DNA of 64,000 nucleotides from Allobogoriella alba (GCF_042665525.1 NZ_JBHTCQ010000005.1:62001-126000); one strand, 5' to 3'; counted from the stretch's first letter, positions 35,313-44,372 are shown. Made by a program: numbers and translations. The notes: generated by a model not told the origin, from the letters alone.

Positions 35313-37628
35313 TCAGTCGTCCGCGGTGGTCATCGCCCGGGCACGCTCACGCCGGATCGCCTCGTCCACCGGGGCCAGCCGGAAGCGCACGCGGGCGATC
35401 GTGCCGGTGAACCGGTTGTCGATCGCCGGATAGGCGTCCGTCACCGGCGACCCGCGGTCCACACCCACGTTGAACGTCTCGTCGAAGGCGAAGTAGTACG
35501 CCGTGGTCCGCTCCAGCCGGCACTGCCCCACGACGGCGTCGTCGAGGATCAGCCGCACGTCCGCCGGCCCACCGGGCTCGCGCCCGCCCCGGTAGTCGAG
35601 CTCCACCGCCACCCGGTGCTCGCCGCCCGTCAGCGTCCGGTCGGAGACCACCGTCGTCAGGTCGGCCCCGTAGCAGTTGTAGGCGTAGGCGGGATGTCCG
35701 TCGACGCAGTACAGCGACCAGCCGCCGAACCGACCGCCCTGGGCCACCAGGACGCCGGTGTCCTGCCCGCCACCGGTCAGGTCGACCGTGATCGTGTGGC
35801 TGCGGTTCTTGACGTTCGGCGCCACCTCCTCCGTCAGGCGCCCGGCGCGCGGTCCGTACGTCATCTCCGTCCGCCCCTCGTTCGGGTCGAACCGTCCGGC
35901 GATCTGCGGGTTCTCCCGCTCGGTCACGCGGTCGTCGAGCGGCAGCACGTGGTGACGCTCGGCCTCACGCTCGAACAGGTCTCGCAGCTGCGCGAGCCGC
36001 TCCGGCCGGGACTGCGCGAGGTCGTGCGCCTGGCTGGGGTCGGTGCGGGTGTCGTACAGCTCCCACACGTCGTCGTCGAACGACCCGTGGCCGCCGACCA
36101 TCCGCCACGGCACGCTGTGCCGGGCGCCCGCCGTCCAGCCCTCGTGGTAGATCGCGCGGTTGCCGACCATCTCGAAGTACTGCGTGCGGCGCCGGTCAGG
36201 TGCCGCGGCGTCGTCGAAGCTGTAGCGCATGCTCACGCCCTCGACCGGCTGCTGCCTCACCCCACCGACCGTCTCGGGCTCGGGCAGGCCGGCGACGTCG
36301 AGCACCGTCGGGAGCACATCGATGAGGTGGTGCCACTGGGAGCGGATCTCGCCGCGCGCGTCGATACCCGCCGGCCAGGAGACGATCATGCCGTCGCGGG
36401 TTCCGCCGTAGTGCGAGGCGACCTGCTTGGTCCACTGGTACGGCGTGTTCATCGCGAGCGCCCAGCCGGCCGGGTAGAGGCCGTAGCTGCGCGGTCCGCC
36501 GAGGTCCTCGAGGTGGGCGTCCATCCAGGCCACGTCGTCGGCGAAGCCGTGCCCGACGAGGTGCTCCCGCATGGTGCCCTCGATGCCGCCCTCACCGGAG
36601 GCGCCGTTGTCCCCGAGGATGAGGACGACGAGGGTGTCCTCGAGGGTGCCGAGGTCCGCGAGCGTGTCGAGCAGGCGTCCGACCTGGGCGTCGGTGTGCT
36701 CGGCGAAGCCCGCGTAGGTCTCCATGAAACGTGCCGCGACCCGCCGGGAGGTCGCATCGAGCTCGTCCCAGTGCGGGACGCCGTCCGCCCACGGAGCCAG
36801 GACGGTCTCCGGTGGCACGACGCCGATGCGCCGTTGCTCGGCGAGGGTCCGCTCGCGCTGTACGTCCCAGCCGTGGTCGAACTGCCCGGCGTAGCGCCGC
36901 CGGTACGCGGCGGGCACGTGGAAGGGGGCGTGGGTGGCGCCGAACGCGAGATAGGTGAACGTCGGCCGGTCCGGCATCGCCTCGTGCTGGCTCCGGAGCC
37001 ACTCCGCGGCTTTGTCCGCGAGGTCCTCGGACAGGTGGTAGCCGTCCTCGGGCCGGCGGTCCGGCTCGACCGGCGTGGTGCCGTCGTACAGCTGGGGGTA
37101 CCAGTGGTTCATCTCGGCTCCCATGAACCCGTAGAAGTGGTCGAAGCCCTCACCGGTCGGCCATCGCGTGAACGGGCCGGACGGTCCGACCTCGGCCGGA
37201 GGCGCCTGGTGCCACTTGCCGAACGCGGCGGTCGCGTACCCGTTGCCGGACAGGATCTGTGCGACCGTCGCCGCGGAGGCGGGTCGGAACCCGCTGTAGC
37301 CGGGACGGCTCGTCGCCATCTCGGTGGTCACGCCCATGCCGACCGAGTGGTGGTTGCGTCCGGTGAGCAACGCCTGCCGACTGGGCGAGCACAGCGCGGT
37401 GACGTGGAACTGGTTGTACCGCAGGCCGGCACCGGCGAGCCGTTCCGCGGCCGGCATGCGACAGGGTCCGCCGAACGGGCTGGAGGCGCCGAAGCCCATG
37501 TCGTCGACGAGGATCACCAGCACGTGCGGTGCCCCCTCGGGCGGCCGGACGGGCCGGACCGGCTGCCCGGGCGGCAGCTCGCCGGAGGTCGGTGTCGGCA
37601 CGTCGAGCGGGAGGTGCTTGCGGTCCAT
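35313..37628 (-). CDS. type I arylsulfatase
   Basis: A 771-residue sulfatase of the alkaline-phosphatase fold. The formylglycine signature is intact: CSPSRQALLTGR with the modified cysteine at residue 80. VLVILVDDMGFG gives the calcium-binding aspartates, HVTALC leads into the signature, and FTYLAFGATHAPFHVP carries the catalytic-site histidine. After residue 560 comes a C-terminal part with LTGGEHRVAVELDYRG, lectin-like in pattern. There is no signal peptide, so it is cytoplasmic or exported folded. No formylglycine-generating enzyme gene is in the window. ATG is preceded by GTG as an alternative start. The DeoR gene starts the adjacent importer cluster 68 bases upstream. Confidence 0.93.
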   Translation of the reverse strand: MDRKHLPLDVPTPTSGELPPGQPVRPVRPPEGAPHVLVILVDDMGFGASSPFGGPCRMPAAERLAGAGLRYNQFHVTALCSPSRQALLTGRNHHSVGMGVTTEMATSRPGYSGFRPASAATVAQILSGNGYATAAFGKWHQAPPAEVGPSGPFTRWPTGEGFDHFYGFMGAEMNHWYPQLYDGTTPVEPDRRPEDGYHLSEDLADKAAEWLRSQHEAMPDRPTFTYLAFGATHAPFHVPAAYRRRYAGQFDHGWDVQRERTLAEQRRIGVVPPETVLAPWADGVPHWDELDATSRRVAARFMETYAGFAEHTDAQVGRLLDTLADLGTLEDTLVVLILGDNGASGEGGIEGTMREHLVGHGFADDVAWMDAHLEDLGGPRSYGLYPAGWALAMNTPYQWTKQVASHYGGTRDGMIVSWPAGIDARGEIRSQWHHLIDVLPTVLDVAGLPEPETVGGVRQQPVEGVSMRYSFDDAAAPDRRRTQYFEMVGNRAIYHEGWTAGARHSVPWRMVGGHGSFDDDVWELYDTRTDPSQAHDLAQSRPERLAQLRDLFEREAERHHVLPLDDRVTERENPQIAGRFDPNEGRTEMTYGPRAGRLTEEVAPNVKNRSHTITVDLTGGGQDTGVLVAQGGRFGGWSLYCVDGHPAYAYNCYGADLTTVVSDRTLTGGEHRVAVELDYRGGREPGGPADVRLILDDAVVGQCRLERTTAYYFAFDETFNVGVDRGSPVTDAYPAIDNRFTGTIARVRFRLAPVDEAIRRERARAMTTADD

Positions 37629-37696
37629 CACGTCCCCTATCGCACCATGGCGGCCCGGTGCGGGAGCTCGCCGTCGCGCCCATCCGCCGCACAGCC

Positions 37697-38500
37697 TCAG
37701 GCCCGGCGCACCGTGCCGCCGGCACGGCCCACGGCGTCCGCGAGCCGGTCCTCGAGGAGGCCCGCGGTGAGGATGAGATCCACCTCGTCGACGCGGCACA
37801 CCCTCGCCGTGCCGTGGTGGACGAACTTCGAGGCGTCCGCCGCCGCGACCCGGAGCTTCGCGGAGGCCAGCATCCGCCGCTTCAGCTCGGCGTCGACCGG
37901 GGTGGCCGCCGAGATGCCGTCGGCGTCGGAGATGCCGTTGCACCCGACGAACGCGACGGTGGCGATGACCCGTTCCAGGATGAGCTCGGAGTAGGGGCCG
38001 CCGAGGGAGTGCGCACGCGGGTACACCGTCCCGCCGGTGACCACGACCGTCAGCCGCGGCGCGCCCGCCTCCAGCGCGAGCGCGGTGCTCAGCGACGGGG
38101 TGTAGACCGTGAGGTCGGTCAGCTCCGGGGTCGCGACCAGCGCGTGCGCGATCGCCATGCACGTGGTCCCGCCGTCGAGCACGACGGCGGAGCCCGGCTC
38201 CACCAGCGCGGCCGCGGCTGCGCCGATGGCCGCCTTCTCCTCGGGGTAGGTGCCGAGCCGGACCTCGAAGGGGGGCTCGCCGTCGTCCTCCCGCGCGATG
38301 ATCGCCCCGCCCCGCACCTGCCGCACCAGCCCGGCGCCGGCGAGGTGGGCCACGTCGCCGCGGGCGGTGACGAGGGAGACGCCCAGCTCGTCGGCGAGCT
38401 CGGACACCGGGACGAACTCGCGGGCCCGCACGAGGTCGAGCGCCAGCTGCCGGCGGCCGGTGGTGCTCAGCCGCGGCCGGGTGCGCGGCGCCCGGGCCAT
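37697..38500 (-). CDS. DeoR/GlpR family transcriptional regulator
   Basis: A 267-residue repressor with an N-terminal winged helix (FVPVSELADELGVSLVTARGDV, then VRQVRGGAI) and the DeoR sugar-phosphate sensing domain containing VVLDGGTTCMAIAHAL, VVVTGGTVYPRAHSLGGP and VAFVGCNGIS. It lies 10 bases after the permease gene on the same strand, as last regulator-type gene of the ABC cluster. Effectors of the family are phosphorylated sugars. A palindrome ACTTTC-N6-GAAAGT in front of the binding protein gene is a candidate target. Note that one or two bases of the classic RRDL segment read ARGDV. Confidence 0.88.
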   Translation of the reverse strand: MARAPRTRPRLSTTGRRQLALDLVRAREFVPVSELADELGVSLVTARGDVAHLAGAGLVRQVRGGAIIAREDDGEPPFEVRLGTYPEEKAAIGAAAAALVEPGSAVVLDGGTTCMAIAHALVATPELTDLTVYTPSLSTALALEAGAPRLTVVVTGGTVYPRAHSLGGPYSELILERVIATVAFVGCNGISDADGISAATPVDAELKRRMLASAKLRVAAADASKFVHHGTARVCRVDEVDLILTAGLLEDRLADAVGRAGGTVRRA

Positions 38501-38510
38501 CGACGCCGCC

Positions 38511-39521
38511 TCAGGTCGTGTAGCGGTTCTTGAGGCTGTCGATGGCGACCGCGACCACGATCACCAGCCCCTGGACGATGAGCTGGGTGAAGAACGGCGT
38601 GTTCATGAGGATCATGCCGTTGGACAGGACGCCCATGATGAGGGCACCGACCAGCGTGCCGAGGATCCGGCCGCGGCCGCCCATGAGCGAGGTCCCGCCG
38701 AGCACGACGGCGGCGATCGCCTCGAGCTCGTAGCCCTGGCCCGAGTTCGGCTGCCCGGACTCCACGCGCGCTGCGAGCATCACGCCGGCGAGGCCCGCGG
38801 TGACGCCGGAGATGATGTAGACGGAGGTCAGGACCCGCTTGACCTTGATGCCGGCCATGAGGGCCGCCTCGGGGTTGCCGCCGACCGCGTACACGTGACG
38901 TCCGAAGGTGGTGCGCTCCAGCAGGAACCACAGCACGGCGTACGTGGCGAGCATGAGCCAGATCGGCACCGGCACGGCGATGAAGTTGCCGCCGCCGAGC
39001 ATGTCGAAGCCGAGGTCGCCCTCGGCGATCAGGGGCCGGCCGCCGGTCAGGGCGTAGGCCGTGCCCCGCCAGGCGGTCAGGCCGGCGAGGGTGACGATGA
39101 ACGCCGCCAGGGACAGGTACGCGACGAGGGTCCCGTGCAGCAGGCCGATGAGGGCGCCGAGCACGATCGGGACGAGCACGCACAGCACCACGGGCACGCC
39201 GGCGTTCCAGAGCAGGACGGAGCTGACGCCGCAGACCGCGAGGACCGAGCCCACGGACAGGTCGATGCCGGCGGTGAGGATGACGACGGTGACGCCGGCG
39301 GCCAGGATCGCCGTGATCGACGTCGCGCGCATGATGTTGAAGGCGTTGGAGAGGCTCACGAAGTTCGGCGCGATCAGCGCCATGAGCACGATCAGGAGCA
39401 GCAGGACCAGGGCGATGCCCCAGGTGCCCCACAGGTCCAGTGCGCGCCGGATGACCCGGGTGCGGCCCGAGGGCGCCGTCGGGGGCGCTCCGACCGCGGC
39501 GGAGTTCTGCTGCTGGGTCAT
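38511..39521 (-). CDS. sugar ABC transporter permease (RbsC type)
   Basis: Membrane subunit of 336 residues with about ten hydrophobic segments. TAGIDLSVGSVLAVCGVSSVLL near residue 65 and GYELEAIAAVVLGGTSLMGGRG near 255 are the RbsC-family signatures. Its ATG overlaps the stop of the ATPase gene as ATGA, so it is translationally coupled. The ring of genes (binding protein, ATPase, permease, DeoR) makes a complete importer, probably for a monosaccharide or a small sugar derivative; ribose cannot be singled out since no rbsK or rbsD is near. Confidence 0.92.
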   Translation of the reverse strand: MTQQQNSAAVGAPPTAPSGRTRVIRRALDLWGTWGIALVLLLLIVLMALIAPNFVSLSNAFNIMRATSITAILAAGVTVVILTAGIDLSVGSVLAVCGVSSVLLWNAGVPVVLCVLVPIVLGALIGLLHGTLVAYLSLAAFIVTLAGLTAWRGTAYALTGGRPLIAEGDLGFDMLGGGNFIAVPVPIWLMLATYAVLWFLLERTTFGRHVYAVGGNPEAALMAGIKVKRVLTSVYIISGVTAGLAGVMLAARVESGQPNSGQGYELEAIAAVVLGGTSLMGGRGRILGTLVGALIMGVLSNGMILMNTPFFTQLIVQGLVIVVAVAIDSLKNRYTT

Positions 39522-41035
39522 CCGGCCTCCTTCAGCACACCGGTGGCGTACGACATGACGTCCTCCTCCGTGGCGGTGGCGCCGTCGAGCTCCTTCACGA
39601 CCCGGCCGTCCCGGACCACGAGCAGCCGGTCGCTGATGCCCAGGGCCTCCGGCAGGTCCGAGGAGACGATGAGGACGGCGGTGCCGCGCTCCGCCTGCTC
39701 GTTGATGATGCGGTAGATCTCGTGCTTGGCGCCCACGTCGACGCCGCGAGTCGGCTCGTCGAGGATGAGGACGCGGGGGTCGTTCGCGAGCCAGCGGGCC
39801 AGGACGACCTTCTGCTGGTTGCCGCCGGAGAGGGTCCGTACCTCCTGCCGTGGGGAGCGGGCGCGGATCCGGAGGCTGTCGACGAAGTGCCGCGCGGCCT
39901 CGTCCACCCGGCGGGGGTCGAGCACACCGAAGCGGGCGTGCTGCCGCAGAGACGCGACGGTGATGTTGTCCCGGACCCCCATCCAGGAGAACAGCGCCTG
40001 CTCCTTGCGGGACTCCGGGACCATGCCGACGCCCAGGGCGATGGCATCCCCCGGCGCCCCGATGCGGGCGGGACGGCCCTCGATCGTGACCGAGCCGGAG
40101 AGGCGGGTGTCCGCGCCGTAGAGGGTCCGGGCGATCTCCGTGCGCCCGGCGCCGATGAGGCCCACCAGGCTGACCACCTCACCGGCCCGGACGTCGAAGG
40201 ACACCGGGCCGATGCCGTTGCGGCCGACGAGGTCGCGGACCTCGAGCACGGGCTGACCGGGGCGGCGGTGCTCGCGCACGTACAGCGCGTCGACCTGCCG
40301 GCCGATCATGCGGGCGACGACGTCGCCCTGCTCCAGCTCGCCGCGCGCCGTGGTGCTGACGTGCGCGCCGTCCCGCAGGACGGTGACGCGGTCCGCGAGG
40401 CGCCACACCTCGTCGAGACGGTGGGAGATGTAGAACAGGCCCATCCCGGAGGCGCGCATACCCTCCAGCACCTCGAACAGCCGCTGCGCCTCGGTGTCCG
40501 AGAGCGACGCCGTCGGCTCGTCGAGGATGAGGATGCGGGCCTGCTGGTCGATCGCGCGGGCGATCTCGACCATCTGCTGCCGGCCGACCGACAGGGTCCG
40601 CATGCGCGCGTCCGGGTCGATCCCCCCGCCGATCGGCGCCAGCTTGCGTTCCGCCTCCGAGCGCAGCCGACGCCGGTCGAGGAGGAATCCGGCTCGTGCC
40701 GGCTCGTTGCCGAGGGCGAGATTCTCCGCCACGGTCATCTCGGGGACGGTGCTGAGCTCCTGGTGGATCATCGCCACGCCGGCGGCGATCGCCTGGCCCG
40801 GCGAGCCGAAGGCGACCGGTTCGCCGTCGAGCTCGATGAGGCCGTCGTCGGGCGCGTGCACCCCACCCAGGATCTTCATCAGCGTCGACTTGCCCGCGCC
40901 GTTCTCGCCGACGAGCGCGTGGATCTCACCGCGGTCGAGGTCGACGTCGACGTCGCTGAGGACCCGGGTGCCGGCAAAGCTCTTGGAGACGCCCCGCATC
41001 CGCAGGAGCGGCGCGGCCCCGTCCCCGGCCGCCAT
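39518..41035 (-). CDS. sugar ABC transporter ATP-binding protein (RbsA type)
   Basis: Double ATPase of 505 residues. First half: Walker A GENGAGKSTLMKIL, signature LSVGRQQMVEIARAI, Walker B ILILDEPTASLS. Second half: degenerate Walker A GLIGAGRTEIARTL, signature LSGGNQQKVVLARWL, Walker B VLILDEPTRGVD. ATG, which shares one base with the binding protein stop (TGATG), was taken; GTG one codon before is equally possible. Confidence 0.93.
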   Translation of the reverse strand: MAAGDGAAPLLRMRGVSKSFAGTRVLSDVDVDLDRGEIHALVGENGAGKSTLMKILGGVHAPDDGLIELDGEPVAFGSPGQAIAAGVAMIHQELSTVPEMTVAENLALGNEPARAGFLLDRRRLRSEAERKLAPIGGGIDPDARMRTLSVGRQQMVEIARAIDQQARILILDEPTASLSDTEAQRLFEVLEGMRASGMGLFYISHRLDEVWRLADRVTVLRDGAHVSTTARGELEQGDVVARMIGRQVDALYVREHRRPGQPVLEVRDLVGRNGIGPVSFDVRAGEVVSLVGLIGAGRTEIARTLYGADTRLSGSVTIEGRPARIGAPGDAIALGVGMVPESRKEQALFSWMGVRDNITVASLRQHARFGVLDPRRVDEAARHFVDSLRIRARSPRQEVRTLSGGNQQKVVLARWLANDPRVLILDEPTRGVDVGAKHEIYRIINEQAERGTAVLIVSSDLPEALGISDRLLVVRDGRVVKELDGATATEEDVMSYATGVLKEAG

Positions 41036-42003
41036 CACCAGCTCTCGTACTCGTCGAGGTTGTCGCGGGTGAGCATCTCGGTGGGCACGAGGCGCGTCTC
41101 CTCCTCGAGCTCCTCGCCGTTGAACAGCTGGTGCGCCATCTCCAGCGCGATCGAGCCCTGTGTGGTCGGATCCTGCTTGGCGGAGCCCATGAACATCGAG
41201 TCCTGGTTCTCCAGCGCGTCAACGGCCTCCGGCGAGGCGTCCACACCGACGATGACGAGGTCGTCGATGCCGGCCTGCTCGGCCGCGAGCATCGCGCCGA
41301 GCGCGGTGGGGTCGTTGATGCCGAAGATCCCGTCGACGTCCGGGTGGGCGGTGAGCAGGTCGGCGGTGATGCTCAGCGCCTGGTCACGGCCGTTGTCGCC
41401 GTTCTGGTGGCCGACGACCTGGACGTCCGGGTTCTCCTCGAGGACGCTCTCGCAGCCGGTGACGCGGTCCTGGACGGAGCTGATCGGCGTGCCATCGATG
41501 AGCAGGATGTTCCCGGACCCGCCGATCTGGTCGACGAGGTACTGGCACGCGACCTCACCTGCCTGGACGTTGTCCAGCGTGACGGTGGCCATGGCGCCCG
41601 GGGCGGTCACGTCCACCGCGACCACGACGATGCCCGCGTCGATGGCACGCTCGACCGCCGGGCCGATGCCCTCCGAGTCGACGGCGTTGAGCAGGATGGC
41701 GTCGACGCCCTGCTGGATGAAGGTGTCGATCTGCTCGTTCTGGGCGTTGAGGTCCTGACGCCCGTCCTGGGTGTTGACCTCGACGCCGAGCTCCTCGGCC
41801 TGCTGCTGGATCCCCTCCTCCATCGCCTGGAAGAACGGGTTCGACATGTCCTGCGCCATGTAGCCGATGAGGTCGAACTCGCCGTCGCCGCCGCCCTCGC
41901 CACCGGCCTCGCCGGGATCGCCCTCGCTGCACGCCGCGAGCGCCGTGAAGAGGGTCAGGCCCGCGAGGGCACCGGCCGCCCTGGTCGTCCTGCTGGTTCG
42001 CAT
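41035..42003 (-). CDS. sugar ABC transporter substrate-binding lipoprotein (RbsB type)
   Basis: Extracytoplasmic receptor of 322 residues. The start MRTSRTTRAAGALAGL gives a lipoprotein signal with LFTALAACSEGD as lipobox; 16 upstream codons are left out. The fold begins FDLIGYMAQDMSNPFFQAMEEG and includes QQGVDAILLNAVDSEGIGPAV and VVAVDVTAPGAM, all typical of the ribose/galactofuranose-type receptors. It is the first gene of the importer operon. The sugar is not defined by sequence. Confidence 0.91.
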   Translation of the reverse strand: MRTSRTTRAAGALAGLTLFTALAACSEGDPGEAGGEGGGDGEFDLIGYMAQDMSNPFFQAMEEGIQQQAEELGVEVNTQDGRQDLNAQNEQIDTFIQQGVDAILLNAVDSEGIGPAVERAIDAGIVVVAVDVTAPGAMATVTLDNVQAGEVACQYLVDQIGGSGNILLIDGTPISSVQDRVTGCESVLEENPDVQVVGHQNGDNGRDQALSITADLLTAHPDVDGIFGINDPTALGAMLAAEQAGIDDLVIVGVDASPEAVDALENQDSMFMGSAKQDPTTQGSIALEMAHQLFNGEELEEETRLVPTEMLTRDNLDEYESW

Positions 42004-42091
42004 CGTCGCCTCAGCTCTCTGGTCCGTCGTCGTCGGCGGTCCGAGCGGCAAACTAGGAGCGGACGAGCCGGACTGTCAACAGGAACAGCAC

Positions 42092-42109
42092 ACTTTCGGA
42101 ACTGAAAGT
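42092..42109. promoter_or_regulatory. candidate DeoR-type operator before the importer operon
   Basis: ACTTTC-GGAACT-GAAAGT, perfect 6-base arms, 89 bases before the binding protein start and abutting the 3' end of the gene on its other side. GAAAG/CTTTC half-sites are common for DeoR regulators. A TGTCAA (TTGACA on the minus strand) lies close by at 42074-42079. Confidence 0.5.
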
Positions 42110-42826
42110 TCAGCGGGTGAAGGACGACTCCGTGCCGCGGAGCTGCGCACCACCGAGCGAGGCCTCGACCCGGTAGGTGCCGGAGCCCGCCACGGACTGG
42201 TTCCCCGGACAGCCCGGCTCGGAGCGCGTGCCGCCCCAGCTCAGTGCCTCGTCGACGGTGTCGCCGGAGTCCAGGAGCAGCAGATGCTCCGCGGCCCCGG
42301 CGGGGCAGTCGGCCGAGGACCAGACGCGATCGTCCCCGGAGTGAACGGTGAGCACGAGCGACGCCGAACCGGTGTCGAGGAGGCAGGGGTCCTGCCCGTC
42401 GTTGGTGAACGACATCGCGAAGTCCGTGCCCTCGCCCGCGGCGGTGGACGCGAGCGTGGCGTCGAGGTCCGCCGGGGCGCACCGGCCGGGGTTCGGCGGG
42501 AGCGTGTCCTCCTCCGTCGGCGCCTCCGTGGTCTCGGCGTCGTCCGCGAGCAGGTCGCCGACCCAGCCGGACGCGAGACCGGCGAGCGCGACACCGCCCC
42601 AGACCAGACCACCGACAAGGGCGAGCAGGATCACCAGGGCGACGATGCGCCGTCGCCGGATGACGGCCTTGCTGGGCCGTCTCCTCGGCCGGCGCCCGGG
42701 AGCCTGCTTGCCCGGCGCCGGACCGCCGCGGCCGGGTGCCCCGCGTCCCGGCGCCCGAGTTCTCTCCCGCGTCGTGACCACGACTGGGACGGTACGACGA
42801 CGCCTCCCGCCTCCCGTGCCTCCCAC
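42110..42826 (-). CDS. single-pass membrane protein with secreted domain, unknown function
   Basis: I do not recognise a named family. The protein has an N-terminal cytoplasmic stretch very rich in Arg, Pro and Gly (RAPGRGAPGRGGPAPGKQ), a membrane segment (IVALVILLALVGGLVWGGVA, about residues 65-84), an acidic linker (DDAETTEAPTEEDTLPPNPG) and an extracytoplasmic domain of about 120 residues with four cysteines (GRCAPADL, DPCLLDTG, SADCPAGA, EPGCPGNQ), probably two disulfides, in a beta-sandwich-like pattern resembling DUF4232. The start is uncertain: GTG at 42826 was chosen for an AGGG site, with other GTGs at 42850, 42844 and 42781. Divergent from mutY. Confidence 0.7.
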   Translation of the reverse strand: MGGTGGGRRRRTVPVVVTTRERTRAPGRGAPGRGGPAPGKQAPGRRPRRRPSKAVIRRRRIVALVILLALVGGLVWGGVALAGLASGWVGDLLADDAETTEAPTEEDTLPPNPGRCAPADLDATLASTAAGEGTDFAMSFTNDGQDPCLLDTGSASLVLTVHSGDDRVWSSADCPAGAAEHLLLLDSGDTVDEALSWGGTRSEPGCPGNQSVAGSGTYRVEASLGGAQLRGTESSFTR

Positions 42827-42956
42827 GCCGTCGCCCTGCAACACGCCCACCGCTGCACCCGTCGCCGACTGCTGCAGCCATGCCAGCAGCGGTCGGCGAC
42901 CGTTGCCGCACCGGGTGGGTGCGGGACCGGCCGGCACAGTCGGGCAGACTGGAGTG

Positions 42957-43961
42957 GTGCCGTCCGCAAGCCCCGTGCTCGACCTCACGGAGACCCACGA
43001 GGCCGTGCTGTCCTGGTACGACGCGCACGCCCGGGACCTCCCCTGGCGCCGGCCCCGCACGAGCGCGTGGGCCGTGCTGGTCAGCGAGGTCATGCTGCAG
43101 CAGACACCGGTCTCCCGGGTCGAGCCCGCGTGGCGTGCGTGGCTTGCCCGGTGGCCCACCCCGGCCGACCTGGCCGCCGCCCCGACGGCGGAGGTGCTGC
43201 GCGCCTGGGACCGCCTGGGCTACCCGCGGCGGGCGCTGCGCCTGCGCGAGTGCGCCGCGGTCATCCGCGACCGGCACGGGGGCCGAGTGCCGCAGAGCGA
43301 GGAGGAGCTGCGCGAACTCCCGGGGATCGGCACGTACACGGCCGCCGCGGTGGCCGCGTTCGCGTACGGGCGCCGCGCCGTCGTGCTCGACACCAACGTG
43401 CGGCGGGTGCTCGGCCGGGCGCTGGCCGGACAGGCGCTGCCACCACCGGCCCTGGGACGCGACGAGCGCGACCGGGCGGCGGCCTACCTGCCCGCCGACG
43501 CCGCACGGTCCGTCCGGTGGAACGTCGGCGTCATGGAGCTCGGGGCGCTGGTGTGCACCGCACGCGCGCCGCGCTGCGAGGCGTGCCCGCTGCGTGGCTC
43601 CTGCGCATGGCTGCGTGCCGGACGCCCCGCCGACCCCCACGCGGCGACCCGCCGCCGCCAGGCCTGGCACGGCACCGACCGGCAGGCCCGCGGCCGGATC
43701 ATGGCGGTGCTGCGCGCCCGTGACGGCTGGCACGCGGAGGCCGACCTGCTGCGCGCCGGCGCCGGCGGCGCCGACCCGGCCGCCCTCACCGACCCCACCC
43801 AGCCCGCCCGTGCGCTCGCGTCGCTGGTCAGCGACGGCCTCGCCGTCGTGCGGTACGACCAGCAGCACGCTGGCGGCGAGCACGAGCGGGGAACGAGCGG
43901 AGTGCAAGGAGCCGGCGAGTGCAACCACGACGGCGCGGCACCGACCTACCGGCTGCCGTGA
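42957..43961 (+). CDS. mutY: A/G-specific adenine glycosylase MutY
   Basis: Removes adenine mispaired with 8-oxoguanine; 334 residues. HhH-GPD fold: VSEVMLQQTPVSRV near residue 40, ELPGIGTYTAAAVAAFAYG hairpin, then VVLDTNVRRVLGR with the catalytic aspartate. The four iron-sulfur cysteines are in CTARAPRCEACPLRGSC (C-x6-C-x2-C-x5-C). The C-terminal NUDIX-like domain of E. coli MutY is absent; instead a short winged-helix-like end and the tail GEHERGTSGVQGAGECNHDG, coded by the repeat family also in araD. GTG start with an alternative GTG one codon before. Stop overlaps the next gene as GTGA. Confidence 0.92.
   Translation: MPSASPVLDLTETHEAVLSWYDAHARDLPWRRPRTSAWAVLVSEVMLQQTPVSRVEPAWRAWLARWPTPADLAAAPTAEVLRAWDRLGYPRRALRLRECAAVIRDRHGGRVPQSEEELRELPGIGTYTAAAVAAFAYGRRAVVLDTNVRRVLGRALAGQALPPPALGRDERDRAAAYLPADAARSVRWNVGVMELGALVCTARAPRCEACPLRGSCAWLRAGRPADPHAATRRRQAWHGTDRQARGRIMAVLRARDGWHAEADLLRAGAGGADPAALTDPTQPARALASLVSDGLAVVRYDQQHAGGEHERGTSGVQGAGECNHDGAAPTYRLP
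43876..43929 (+). repeat. gene-end hairpin element inside the mutY 3' end
   Basis: One copy of GAGCACGAGCGGGGAACGAG followed by CGGAGTGCAAGGAGCCGG, matching the araD unit except at a few bases and read in the same frame (HERGTSGV). GCAC and GTGC pair around the loop. Confidence 0.85.
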
Positions 43962-44368
43962 CGGACGGTCCGGGCTCCCGCGCCGCCACGGCGCTGCGCA
44001 CCGCCCTCATCGCGACTGCCGGCGCCTGCGTCGGGCTGGGGGTGCTGGGCGCCGCACTGGTCCTGCTCTCCGGCGACACCGACCCGTGGCCCGGGCTCTC
44101 GCTGCTGCTCGCCGGGCAGGCGACGGCCCTGGTGGCCGCGGTGGTCTCGGGCATCGGCCTGCGCCGCGTGCTGACCGGGTCCGCGCCGCAGGGGGTGACC
44201 CCGTGGGTCCGGCGCACGCTGTCCCGGCTGGTGCCGGTCCTGCTGGCCGTGCTGGTCACGGGAGTGGCCGCCTGGATCGCGCTGCGGCCCGGGGCCTGGC
44301 TCGCCGTCGTGACCTGCGCGCTGGTGACGGCCCAGCTCGCGGCGATGCTGCGCTGGCTCAGCCGCTGA
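43958..44368 (+). CDS. small four-helix membrane protein, unknown function
   Basis: A 136-residue protein that is almost wholly hydrophobic, with four predicted membrane helices (ALIATAGACVGLGVLGAALV, LSLLLAGQATALVAAVVSG, LVPVLLAVLVTGVAAWIAL, LAVVTCALVTAQLAAML) and short loops. No family recognised. Its GTG overlaps the mutY stop as GTGA, so it is co-translated with mutY, but a role in repair is not implied. Confidence 0.75.
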   Translation: MTDGPGSRAATALRTALIATAGACVGLGVLGAALVLLSGDTDPWPGLSLLLAGQATALVAAVVSGIGLRRVLTGSAPQGVTPWVRRTLSRLVPVLLAVLVTGVAAWIALRPGAWLAVVTCALVTAQLAAMLRWLSR

Positions 44369-44372
44369 CCCT

